Of a stretch of DNA of 64,000 nt, positions 15,756-23,631 are shown piece by piece. The notes beneath the pieces were generated by a model that saw nothing but the letters and a program-made list of their open reading frames with translations, had not been told where the DNA came from and did not search any database. A program made the position numbers and the translations under genes. Location of the stretch: assembly GCA_903838705.1 (NCBI GenBank), contig CAILZL010000018.1, forward strand, positions 1 through 64,000, read 5' to 3'. Numbering within the stretch: the stretch's first letter is position 1; each line of letters begins with the position of its first letter. Source of the stretch: an uncultured Pseudomonadota bacterium (lineage in GTDB: Bacteria > Pseudomonadota > Gammaproteobacteria > Steroidobacterales > Steroidobacteraceae).

Positions 15756-17219
15756 TCACTTGCCACGTGGTAATCCGTTTGCTACATCGCGGAAAGAGGC
15801 CAATGCCGCCTCCAGATGATCAATGATTTCCTGTTGCAGCACATCTGGTGGTGGCAGGTCGTCAAGATTGTCCAGGCTGTCATCCTTCAGCCAGAAAATG
15901 TCCAGACTCGCTTTGTCGCGCGCCATCAGGTCTGCATAGGGATAGAACTTGAATCGCTCAGTTTCCTTGCGTGTGTGGCGATTATCCGGGTTGTAGCAGG
16001 TGATGAAGTCCTTCAGGTCTTCATGGCTCAGCTGCCGGGTCTTCAACGTGAAGTGCTTATTGGTGCGCAGGTCGTAGAACCATACACCTTTGGTGTGTGT
16101 CTTGCCGTCCTTGGGCTGGTTATCGAAGAACACTACATTGGCCTTGACGCCCTGCGCATAAAAAATTCCAGTGGGCAGACGCAGGATGGTGTGCACATCG
16201 CAAGTCTCCAGCAGCTTGCGGCGAATCTTTTCACCCGCACCGCCTTCAAACAGCACGTTGTCCGGCAGCACTACGGCGGCTTTACCGTCTATCTTCAACA
16301 TGCTGACGATATGCTGCAAAAAGTTGAGCTGCTTGTTCGAGGTGGTTTCCCAGAAGTCCTGCCGCTCATAGGTCAGCGCGTCTTTATCTTCTTCACCATC
16401 TTCGTTAGTAATGGTCATGCTGCTTTTTTTGCCGAAGGGCGGGTTGGCCAGCACGTAATCAAAAGTACTTTTCGGTTCACTGATCAGCGCATCGGCCCGA
16501 GCCACCGTGGGTTCACCATCCATATCACCGATGTTGTGCAGAAACAGATTCATCAGACACATACGGCGAGTGCTGGCGACAATCTCATTACCGAAAAATG
16601 TTTCATGGCGCAGAAAACGCTTCTGTTTGGGATTCAGCGTTTGCCCGTCCCGCGTCAGCCAGTTGTAAGCACCCAGGAAGAAACCGCCCGTACCGCAGGC
16701 CGGATCGGCAATAGTCTTCATCGGTTCGGGCCGCATGCATTCCACCATCGCCTGAATCAGTACACGCGGGGTGAAGTACTGGCCAGCACCGCTCTTGGTG
16801 TCTTCAGCGTTCTTCTGCAACAGCCCTTCGTACAAATCGCCCTTGGTGTCGGTATCCATGCCAAGCCATTCTTCGGCATCGATCATTTGCACCAGCCGCG
16901 CCAGCTTGGCCGGGTCCTGAATCTTGTTCTGCGCCTTGAAGAAGATCGCGCCCAGCATGCCGGGCTCATCGCCCAGCTTGTGCAGCACCTTCAAGTACTG
17001 CGCCTCCAGCGGCTCACCGCTCTTGCTGCGTAGCGTGGTCCAGTCGCAGTCTTTGGGAATATGGATGTCACGGCTGTGCGGCGGCTGCGCGTACTCATGC
17101 GCCATTTTCAGAAATAGCAGATAGGTCAGCTGTTCCAGATAGTCGCCATAGCCCACGCCGTCATCGCGCAGGGTGTGGCAGAAGTTCCAGACTTTCTGGA
17201 TCAGGGTGGAGGTGTTCAT
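15756..17219 (-). CDS. hsdM: Type I restriction-modification DNA methyltransferase subunit HsdM
   Basis: A 487-residue N6-adenine methyltransferase subunit. The N-terminal HsdM_N helical domain (MNTSTLIQKVWNFCHTLRDD onward) is followed by the catalytic core. The S-adenosylmethionine motif is DPACGTGG (172-179) and the catalytic motif IV is NPPF (259-262, in VLANPPFGKKSS). YFTPR at 149-153 is the usual link between them. It methylates the recognition sequence set by HsdS and with HsdR forms the restriction complex. It is the last gene of the island, separated from the abiF stop by 277 bases of hairpin-rich DNA, so it may have its own promoter. The protein looks complete and active. Confidence 0.95.
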   Translation of the reverse strand: MNTSTLIQKVWNFCHTLRDDGVGYGDYLEQLTYLLFLKMAHEYAQPPHSRDIHIPKDCDWTTLRSKSGEPLEAQYLKVLHKLGDEPGMLGAIFFKAQNKIQDPAKLARLVQMIDAEEWLGMDTDTKGDLYEGLLQKNAEDTKSGAGQYFTPRVLIQAMVECMRPEPMKTIADPACGTGGFFLGAYNWLTRDGQTLNPKQKRFLRHETFFGNEIVASTRRMCLMNLFLHNIGDMDGEPTVARADALISEPKSTFDYVLANPPFGKKSSMTITNEDGEEDKDALTYERQDFWETTSNKQLNFLQHIVSMLKIDGKAAVVLPDNVLFEGGAGEKIRRKLLETCDVHTILRLPTGIFYAQGVKANVVFFDNQPKDGKTHTKGVWFYDLRTNKHFTLKTRQLSHEDLKDFITCYNPDNRHTRKETERFKFYPYADLMARDKASLDIFWLKDDSLDNLDDLPPPDVLQQEIIDHLEAALASFRDVANGLPRGK

Positions 17220-17496
17220 CGCGCCATTCTCGGTTGTAGGCTCATGAGAGAAAAGGCTTTTTTGCCAAGCGCCGCACGCCTTGACAATTTTCTAGTTGTG
17301 CGGCGCGCACCAAGTTCACTAAAGTGCGCATCAGCGGATAAGTCCTGTTGCGTGCCCTTGACGTTCCCTTCCATCGGTTGGCTAGAGTCTCGGGATACTT
17401 GGCGCAAAAGGCTCTTGCTTGGCAGCGAATACGAATACTCAGTAACACGGCCCTCGCCTCTACATCTTCGGGTGCACGCGGGGGTTTTTATTTTGC
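17220..17496 (-). ncRNA. Hairpin-rich gap downstream of abiF: candidate AbiF-associated RNA
   Basis: This 277-base gap between abiF and hsdM has no convincing gene but several inverted repeats. GCGCCGCA / TGCGGCGC pairs 17269-17276 with 17299-17306. GCGCAC / GTGCGC pairs 17305-17310 with 17324-17329. GAGTcTCG / CGAatACTC pairs 17385-17392 with 17432-17440. A 7-base long-range pairing joins 17264-17270 (GCCAAGC) to 17417-17423 (GCTTGGC), enclosing the inner hairpins. On the minus strand the block ends in GGCAAAAAAGCCTTTTCTCTC, a weak terminator-like run. AbiF genes are reported to be stably linked to a conserved RNA that acts as antitoxin, and the abiF RNA motif is a known computational family. 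That this gap encodes such an RNA is inference; no covariance model was run. Confidence 0.5.
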
Positions 17497-18465
17497 CTAC
17501 CACCAAGTCTCCCAATGTGCCGGTGTGCCCACATCAGTGACGGATCGTTTCAAGTCCGAAAACTGACCGGGGAAGCTATCAAGATGAGCCCTTACCCGGT
17601 GGTGCCACACTGTACCCGGACATATCCGCAATACCAGATGCCTGCATATCGCCAGCAACAAGAATGGCTTGGCAATCAGATCATTCTTGCCAATAAAACC
17701 ATCACACCAGGCAACTTGACCATGGGCGGGCAACTTCGGCTGATCAATTACATTGCGATTCCACACGCGACTGTGATGAGCAACCAGATTCCGCAAATAG
17801 CTTAGTGAACGCAGCCATGACTGAAATACTCTCCAATCCTGCACTCCATACTTGGTGGCAATAGCCTGTTGATCAGGCACCTTCATCATCGCAAACAACT
17901 GTGACATGGCGCCGAAGTCCCATACTTCTACCGCGACCCAAATGGGCAAATCTGGGCCGTGATTGTTACGATAGTGCAATACGAAATCTTCCTTGGAGCG
18001 ATCTACCAAGCGGGTGTATTTAGTGAGCCATTCCTGATGCGCTGTATTACCGCTATGGAACCGTTTACCAGCAAAGCCTGGATGCAACTCGGCGATTCGC
18101 AAATGTGCGAACGTGTCTCGCTTGCCCAGCAAATAAGCCACATCCACTCGAATCGCCACTTCAATGCGCTCAAGCGCATCCAGAATCATCAAGCGTAATG
18201 CCTTATCAAATAGATAAAGATTAACGGCATCCAGAAACTGCGTATTGGCAACAAACTGATTTGTCCGCTTCTGGTGTATCTGCTTTGTCTTTGGGTCCTG
18301 CATTAACTGGAAAACCCGGAATGGATACCAGTAGGCACTCAGCCGGTAATAACCTATGCGCTCCAGATAACTCAAGGCAGCGGCCTCGTCCGTCATAACC
18401 ATGCCGCGTGACTTCAGTAGGTCGAGCTGTTCTGCAAAGCTCTTCCATGGCCGGTTGTAGTTCAT
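17497..18465 (-). CDS. abiF: Abi_2-family (AbiF/AbiD-like) HEPN abortive-infection protein
   Basis: A 322-residue protein with the Abi_2 signature. SYLERIGYYRLSAYWYPFR near residues 33-50 and LDALERIEVAIRVDVAYLLG near 95-114 are the family's conserved helices. RNLVAHHSRVWNR holds the HEPN ribonuclease motif R-x4-H (R225 and H230). HEPN proteins cut RNA; AbiF acts as a toxin that stops growth on phage infection and is held back by an RNA antitoxin in the cases studied. It lies 12 bases after hsdS and is the third gene of the island, with a structured gap after it. Such placement suggests it guards the restriction system, as PrrC does beside EcoprrI, though that is inference. All key residues appear intact. 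Confidence 0.85.
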   Translation of the reverse strand: MNYNRPWKSFAEQLDLLKSRGMVMTDEAAALSYLERIGYYRLSAYWYPFRVFQLMQDPKTKQIHQKRTNQFVANTQFLDAVNLYLFDKALRLMILDALERIEVAIRVDVAYLLGKRDTFAHLRIAELHPGFAGKRFHSGNTAHQEWLTKYTRLVDRSKEDFVLHYRNNHGPDLPIWVAVEVWDFGAMSQLFAMMKVPDQQAIATKYGVQDWRVFQSWLRSLSYLRNLVAHHSRVWNRNVIDQPKLPAHGQVAWCDGFIGKNDLIAKPFLLLAICRHLVLRICPGTVWHHRVRAHLDSFPGQFSDLKRSVTDVGTPAHWETWW

Positions 18466-18477
18466 CGCCTTTCCATC

Positions 18478-19959
18478 CTATTTGCTGTTCCTGCGTTTTC
18501 CCGCAAGTGTGCCGAATGCTAACCTTTCCGCGCGAATACGCTCCAGCAGCACACTGGCGGGTTCGTCGTTCGGGTCTTGCGGCACCAGTTGGCCGGAGAA
18601 AGCGGCTTTGAGGATGTTCTTGCGTTGGGCGGCGGATTGTTTGAGGGAGTGCGCGAATACCTCATCTTGCATAGCTGCTTTATCTAACGCTGACATTACT
18701 ATCGACACTATGTTTTCTTGTTCATCGAACGATGGAAGAGGTATCGGAAGTTCAATAAAACTCTCTCTGGTGAAGTGCTTGATCGTGCTTCCAGTAAATC
18801 TGCGTTCTAGTTGGCCAGTTTTTGCCAGGTACTCCAAGTAGAAAGCCAATAGATGCGGCTGGTAGAGACCGAACAGGCGTACACGGTGCAAAGCCTTCTG
18901 ATATTTCAGTTGTTTATGCACGGCACCACAAACAGCAGCTCTGCCAGGTTCGCCTCCTTCGCATACCAAAACATCACCCACCTCTAAACCATATCGACCA
19001 AGCTCGTGCTTGTCGAAAAACATTGTCAGAACATCATCTGTATCTATTGTCCCCCACCTCACATTGATATTTCGAAGGTATGGAAGCACGGATCCTGACT
19101 TATGCTTTTCCTTGTCCAGCATCTTCCCCAGCATGACTTCTGCGATTTGATCAACACTCGCCCACACCCATCCCTCCGGCAACGACGGCAGATCGGTGGT
19201 GTCGGGTTTGACGGGCTCGGGGTATTTGGCTTGCCAGTCTTTGGGTGGGGCTTTGCCTTGTTCCTTGAACTTGGCGAGTTGTTTGGCTTCCCAGCGGGCG
19301 CGGCGTTGTTTGAGGATACGGTCGAGCAGTTGTGCGCCGGTTTCCTTTGGTTGATTTTAGTCACGCCACTCCGCAGTCAGCGCACCTTCAACCGCCGCCT
19401 TGAGCAGGGACTGACGGTACTGCGTGAGTTTGCGTTGTGCCGCTTTCAGTTCCGCCACACCGGCATCGAGGTCGGACAGCAGTTCTTCCAGCTTGGCGAC
19501 GATGCGGGTTTGTTCGGCACGAGGAGGGAGCAAAATATGAAACTTCCCGAGTTTCTCAAAAGCAACCCTTGGCCTGTCGCCTTCATATTGAGAACATGCG
19601 AACTCGACAAAGTCACTGGCGGAGACTCGCCAAAGCAAGAAACGCGCATTTATAGCGCCCATCTCCGGAAGGACGATGAATTCAGCAGACGCCAATCCAT
19701 CTATAGGAGCAAGCAGCACTTTGTTCAGATATGGGCGTAGTCGTCCATAGAGAACATCACCAACGTAGAAGCGAGCCGCACTACTCGACATGGTCTCCGC
19801 ATGCACTGTCGCGAGAAGTTTGTTTGTGTGTGGCTCAACGTGCTCCAGCCCAATGTATGGAGCACCCTTGAAATCACTAGGCTTAACTCGCTCACTTCGT
19901 GGCTCAACACAGTGATCAAGCGGAGCTGATATCCATCCAATCGGCAAATCAGAACTCAC
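18478..19959 (-). pseudogene. hsdS: Type I specificity subunit HsdS, interrupted by one in-frame TAA
   Basis: Two halves of one specificity subunit lie in the same frame, 493 codons in all. The first half (19959-19357, 200 residues) has target-recognition domain 1 and ends in a conserved helix, TQYRQSLLKAAVEGALTAEW, then R-D and TAA at 19359-19357. Translation continues without any further stop: NQPKETGAQLLDRILKQRR, the usual central conserved region, then LPEGWVWASVDQIAEVMLGK starting domain 2, and a final helix (QRKNILKAAFSGQLVPQD). There is no ATG or GTG between the stop and domain 2; the first possible restart is TTG at 19182. GTG 19959 overlaps the hsdR stop by 4 bases. It may be inactive, work as a half-subunit dimer, depend on readthrough, or be a sequencing error. 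Confidence 0.85.
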
Positions 19960-22739
19960 GCCACCAATCCCTCATTCATCTCCGCCATCACCGCATCCAG
20001 GTCTTTACCAAACAGCGACCACGCCTTTTGCAAGCCGCCCTTGTTGGCGAACTCGGCGTAGTCGAAGTCGTCGCGGGTGATGCAGCAACTCGAAGCAATG
20101 TGGTCCTTGATCATACGCAGCCAGTCGGTTTGCTCGGCGTTGAAGGACGTGGCGCGCTGCGCGTTGTGGCGGAAGATCCATTCCTGAAAACGTTTGTCCA
20201 CGCTGTCCTTGAAGGGCTTGAGTTCGGTATCGAGGCCAATGGCGAAGCGCACCAGCGCCACCAGATCGGTGAGCTGGCGTTTGAGGTCTGCGCCTTTCAC
20301 CTGCGCCTGTTTGATACGCGCATAGGCAGACCACAGGCGTTCGGTGGTGAGCATCAGCGGCGGGCGCGATAGTGCATCGTGCAGGGCTTCGATCATGTCG
20401 TAAGTGAGCGCGCGGCGTTGATAGGGTTGCTGGTAGAAAAAACTCAAGGCCTGAATTTCATCCTTGTGCTGGGCGATGTAGTCGGTGAAAGTGTTGATGA
20501 CTTGCTGCGCCTGTGCTTCGGCTTGTGCGCTGTAACCGGCGAAGGTGAGTTGATCCAGGTTCACATGGTCGATGATCTGCTCGCGTTCGCGACGGGCAGA
20601 TTCGATTTCATCACGCAGCTCAGGTTTGTCGAAGGGCTTGCAGGCTTCCAGCAAACATTGGGCGCGGGCTTCGTCCAGTTCCTGCTTGGTCAGGTCATCT
20701 TCGCTGCGGCTGATGCCTTTGGCCTTGGCGTTGGCAATGGCGGTATTAGCAATACGATCCGGATCGAGCGCGTTAATGAGCATCTTGCCCAGTGTGCCCA
20801 CACTCAGGCCGCCGGCCTGTTGTTCGATGCGTGCCTGCGCTTTGGGGTCGAGCTGCTTGGCCAGTCGCACCAGACGATTGGCCAGACTCAATACGGTTTC
20901 TTCATCACGGGCGCCCATGGCAATGCTGGTGAGCAGGTCTTTGAGCGGCACGCCGGGCTTCTTTTCCAGTGGGCGCGCGTCGGTCTTGCAGGATTTTTCT
21001 ACGCCTACGGCGTCGATCAATACGAAGCGGCTCTTGGCGCTGTCGGCGCTGTTGGATACTTTGCGCAGTGATTCAAAGTCGAGGCTGCGCACACCACGGC
21101 CTTTCATCTGTTCGTAATAGCCACGACTGCGCACGTCGCGCATGAACAGCAGGATTTCCAGTGGTTTGACATCGGTGCCGGTAGCGATCATGTCTACGGT
21201 GACGGCCATGCGTGGGTAGAAGTCGTTGCGGAAGCTGGCCAGCACACTGTCCGGGTCTTCTTCAGCTTTATAAGTGACTTTCTTGCAGAAGGCATTGCCC
21301 TGCCCGTACACCTCGCGAACGATGTTTACGATGTCATCGGCATGACTGTCGGTCTTGGCGAATATCAGCGTCTTGGGTGTTTCCTTGCGGCTGGGGAAGA
21401 TCTGCGTTTCAACCGCGTGCTTCATGGTCTCGATGACTTTGCGAATCTGGCTGGTATTGACCACGGAGCGGTCGAGGTCTTTGCCGGTGTAGGCGGTGTC
21501 TTCGTCGAGTTCGGCCCAGCGCTTCTTGCGGGTTTGCCGATCGCGATGGTCCACCCACTCTTTCGCTTCGATCACGCCGCCTTTCCTGGTAAGTTCGGTT
21601 TCGATCTCGAACACGTCGTAGGCAACATTGACGCCATCGGCCACCGAGTTTTCGTAGTTGTACTCGGCCACGATGTTCTCATTGAAGAAGCCGAAGGTAC
21701 GCTTGTCGGGTGTCGCCGTGAGTCCGATGAGAAAGGCATCGAAATAGTCCAGCACCTGTTTCCACAGGTTGTAAATGCTCCGGTGACATTCGTCGATGAT
21801 GATGAAATCGAAATCTTCAATCGGCACAGATGCGTTGTAACGCACCAGCCGTGCCTTGTCGGGCAACTGCACTTCGTTGAGCGAGGTGTCTTCGGCGGAT
21901 TCATCAATTTCCTCGCCGGAAAGAATGGAGTACATGCGCTGGATGGTGCTGATGCACACCTTGGCATGCGGATCGATGTGACTGCTACTCAGACGCTGCA
22001 CGTTGTACAGCTCGGTGAACTTGCGGCCATCGTCCGGCGGTGTGTAGGCCATGAATTCCTGATGCGCCTGCTTACCAAGATTGCGTGTATCGACGAGGAA
22101 CAGTACGCGTTTGGCATTGGCGAATTTGAGCAACCGATACACAGCTGTGATGGCGGTAAAGGTTTTGCCCGCGCCGGTAGCCATGTGGATCAGAGCGCGC
22201 GGACGATTCTCGGCAAGCGATTTTTCCAGCCCAGTGACGGCGCTGATCTGGCAATCCCGCAGGTTGCGTGTGGGCAGCACGGGCATGTGCTTGAGCAGGC
22301 GTGTGCGTAGCGTGTCGGGTTCGCTGAACCATTCGGCCAGTTGCTCGGGACGGTAGAAGTGAAACAGCTCGCGTGAGCGTGGATACGGATCGCGGCCATC
22401 AGTGAAGCGGATGATCTGGCCTGTGCTTTCAAACAGGAAGGGCAAGGGCGTGTTGTCCTTGCGCCATTTCAAGGTTGAATGGGCATAGCGTTCGGTTTGC
22501 AGCTCAACGGCGGTGATGTTCTCGCCGGCCTCGTCGCGCTTGGCTTCAATGATGCCTACTGCCTGACGATTGACGAACAGCACATAGTCGGCCGGGCCAG
22601 TGTCGGTGGGATACTCGCGAACGGCAACGCCCGACGCCGCACCCAGGTTGAGCTGCTTGGTGTCTTGAATAGCCCAGCCTGCTTGTTCCAGCTTATGGTC
22701 GATCAGTTGGCGGGCCTTGGCTTCGGGCGTCATGCGCAT
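19956..22739 (-). CDS. hsdR: Type I restriction endonuclease subunit HsdR
   Basis: A 927-residue motor and nuclease subunit, about the size of EcoEI-type HsdR. The N-terminal PD-(D/E)xK nuclease is present: D51 (GPADYVLF) and E65-x-K67 (VGIIEAKR). The helicase core has Walker A ATGAGKT (187-193), the DECH box (316-319), LIGLTATPDKR, and late motifs MIATGTDVKPLE and QMKGRGVRS. The C-terminus matches the EcoEI_R_C domain that docks to the methyltransferase. It moves DNA past the bound complex and cuts at a distance from unmethylated sites. It is the first gene of the island, with a 317-base non-coding stretch upstream that should hold the promoter. The reading frame is intact. A start two codons later (second Met) is possible. 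Confidence 0.93.
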   Translation of the reverse strand: MRMTPEAKARQLIDHKLEQAGWAIQDTKQLNLGAASGVAVREYPTDTGPADYVLFVNRQAVGIIEAKRDEAGENITAVELQTERYAHSTLKWRKDNTPLPFLFESTGQIIRFTDGRDPYPRSRELFHFYRPEQLAEWFSEPDTLRTRLLKHMPVLPTRNLRDCQISAVTGLEKSLAENRPRALIHMATGAGKTFTAITAVYRLLKFANAKRVLFLVDTRNLGKQAHQEFMAYTPPDDGRKFTELYNVQRLSSSHIDPHAKVCISTIQRMYSILSGEEIDESAEDTSLNEVQLPDKARLVRYNASVPIEDFDFIIIDECHRSIYNLWKQVLDYFDAFLIGLTATPDKRTFGFFNENIVAEYNYENSVADGVNVAYDVFEIETELTRKGGVIEAKEWVDHRDRQTRKKRWAELDEDTAYTGKDLDRSVVNTSQIRKVIETMKHAVETQIFPSRKETPKTLIFAKTDSHADDIVNIVREVYGQGNAFCKKVTYKAEEDPDSVLASFRNDFYPRMAVTVDMIATGTDVKPLEILLFMRDVRSRGYYEQMKGRGVRSLDFESLRKVSNSADSAKSRFVLIDAVGVEKSCKTDARPLEKKPGVPLKDLLTSIAMGARDEETVLSLANRLVRLAKQLDPKAQARIEQQAGGLSVGTLGKMLINALDPDRIANTAIANAKAKGISRSEDDLTKQELDEARAQCLLEACKPFDKPELRDEIESARREREQIIDHVNLDQLTFAGYSAQAEAQAQQVINTFTDYIAQHKDEIQALSFFYQQPYQRRALTYDMIEALHDALSRPPLMLTTERLWSAYARIKQAQVKGADLKRQLTDLVALVRFAIGLDTELKPFKDSVDKRFQEWIFRHNAQRATSFNAEQTDWLRMIKDHIASSCCITRDDFDYAEFANKGGLQKAWSLFGKDLDAVMAEMNEGLVA

Positions 22740-23056
22740 TGCTATCCGTTTGATTGTCCCGGGACTTTAATACATGGTGGTTTGCAGCGCCAAACTTGGT
22801 GCGTATTAAACAACGAAAATGCCGCTGAAGCTGCTAGCGGCAGGACTACCTGAGCCAATAGCGACCATGCGGTCAATCAGGCGCTTCGTGTCGGTTACTG
22901 ACAAACTGTGTCACTTCATATCCGGCCATGCGCGCCGGTAGCAGTTCATGAGTGGTTGATATTGCTTGAGATTACGACGGTGATCTCTCGGATCTGCAAA
23001 TGGCACAGCGCTTGCTGAAGGTATGGACATAGAGAATTTCAAGGAGTCATAAGGGC
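22740..23056. other. 317-base non-coding gap at the right edge of the R-M island
   Basis: This is the divergent region between hsdR and the 100-residue plus-strand gene. It should carry promoters for both. No repeat matching the other edge of the island, no tRNA remnant and no clear -35/-10 pair was found by eye. Near its end CAAGGAGTCATAAGGGC is the ribosome-binding region of the plus-strand gene. Confidence 0.5.
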
Positions 23057-23359
23057 ATGCGCACCGTTGAATCAACTGATACCCCAGAAGTCATGGCCGT
23101 GGTGTTGCCGGATGGCACGACACACGACATGCAAAATGATTATGTTGCTACCGGTACGATGTTGCTGGTCCGGTATGCCGATGGTCGTCTGGCACTGGAG
23201 CCGGTCAGCCATCCCTCAGCGTGGCGTGAGACCTTCCAGGAGAAGGAAATGAAAGCAGCTGCGGGGTACTTCCGTAGCACCAAGCCGATACTGGATCCTT
23301 TTTCCCGTGAGGTGGTCGGTTATGAAATGGAGCTGCAGCAGCTCCCCATCGCTTCCTGA
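23057..23359 (+). CDS. Small conserved-looking protein of unknown function
   Basis: A 100-residue soluble protein, not recognised. It has no signal peptide or membrane segment. The N-terminal half has a beta-rich pattern (VMAVVLPDGTTHDMQNDYV, then GTMLLVRYADGRLALEPVS) and the C-terminal half is mixed (AAAGYFRSTKPILDPFSREV). AAGGAG lies 11 bases before the ATG. A strong terminator 58 bases after the stop makes this a single-gene unit. Codon use is like its neighbours, so it is probably a genuine native gene. It stands between the R-M island and gltB, without contextual clues to its function. Confidence 0.65.
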   Translation: MRTVESTDTPEVMAVVLPDGTTHDMQNDYVATGTMLLVRYADGRLALEPVSHPSAWRETFQEKEMKAAAGYFRSTKPILDPFSREVVGYEMELQQLPIAS

Positions 23360-23416
23360 CAGCATTGCATTCGCGACCTGCCGCGCGGAACTGGCGGCAG
23401 AGATGAGTTGACGGTA

Positions 23417-23458
23417 GCGCCGCCCTGCGTCTTCCCCGCAGGCGGCGCATTTTTTTTG
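23417..23458 (+). terminator. Strong intrinsic terminator before gltB
   Basis: GCGCCGCC(C)TGC pairs with GCAGGCGGCGC around a short loop, followed by ATTTTTTTT. It ends the transcript of the 100-residue gene and insulates gltB from it. Confidence 0.88.
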
Positions 23459-23564
23459 TGCAGGATTACAGGCGAATTTGCGTGTCCTGCCCCAATCTGC
23501 CGCAATTGCCGGCCGGCGGGAGGTCATTCCCGATATTTTTCCTGCATCTAGGCAGTGGAAAGAG

Positions 23565-23576
23565 CTTTAGCTAAAG
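23565..23576. promoter_or_regulatory. Perfect 12-base palindrome upstream of gltB
   Basis: CTTTAGCTAAAG is a perfect dyad 55 bases before the chosen gltB start, within the only gap available for its promoter. It could be the site of a nitrogen or amino-acid regulator. No named consensus fits well enough to claim. Confidence 0.3.
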
Positions 23577-23631
23577 TGCTCGACCCCGTAAACTGGCTCA
23601 CCCCCGATTTGTAAACCGGTAAGTATTCCCG

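Noticed and set aside
15816-17033. Plus-strand 405-codon open frame across hsdM
   Set aside because: It is fully antisense to hsdM, whose catalytic motifs are intact; the translated product shows no domain.
17216-17515. Minus-strand 99-codon open frame in the abiF-hsdM gap
   Set aside because: It overlaps both neighbours, has no ribosome-binding site, reads as low-quality basic sequence, and the DNA is dominated by inverted repeats, which fits RNA better than protein.
17497-18465. AbiF-like protein as a small Cas13 effector
   Set aside because: It has 322 residues and one clear HEPN motif, and no repeat-spacer array is nearby. It belongs with Abi_2 proteins.
21342-22310. Plus-strand 322-codon open frame across hsdR
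   Set aside because: It is antisense to the helicase core of hsdR and has no recognisable sequence.
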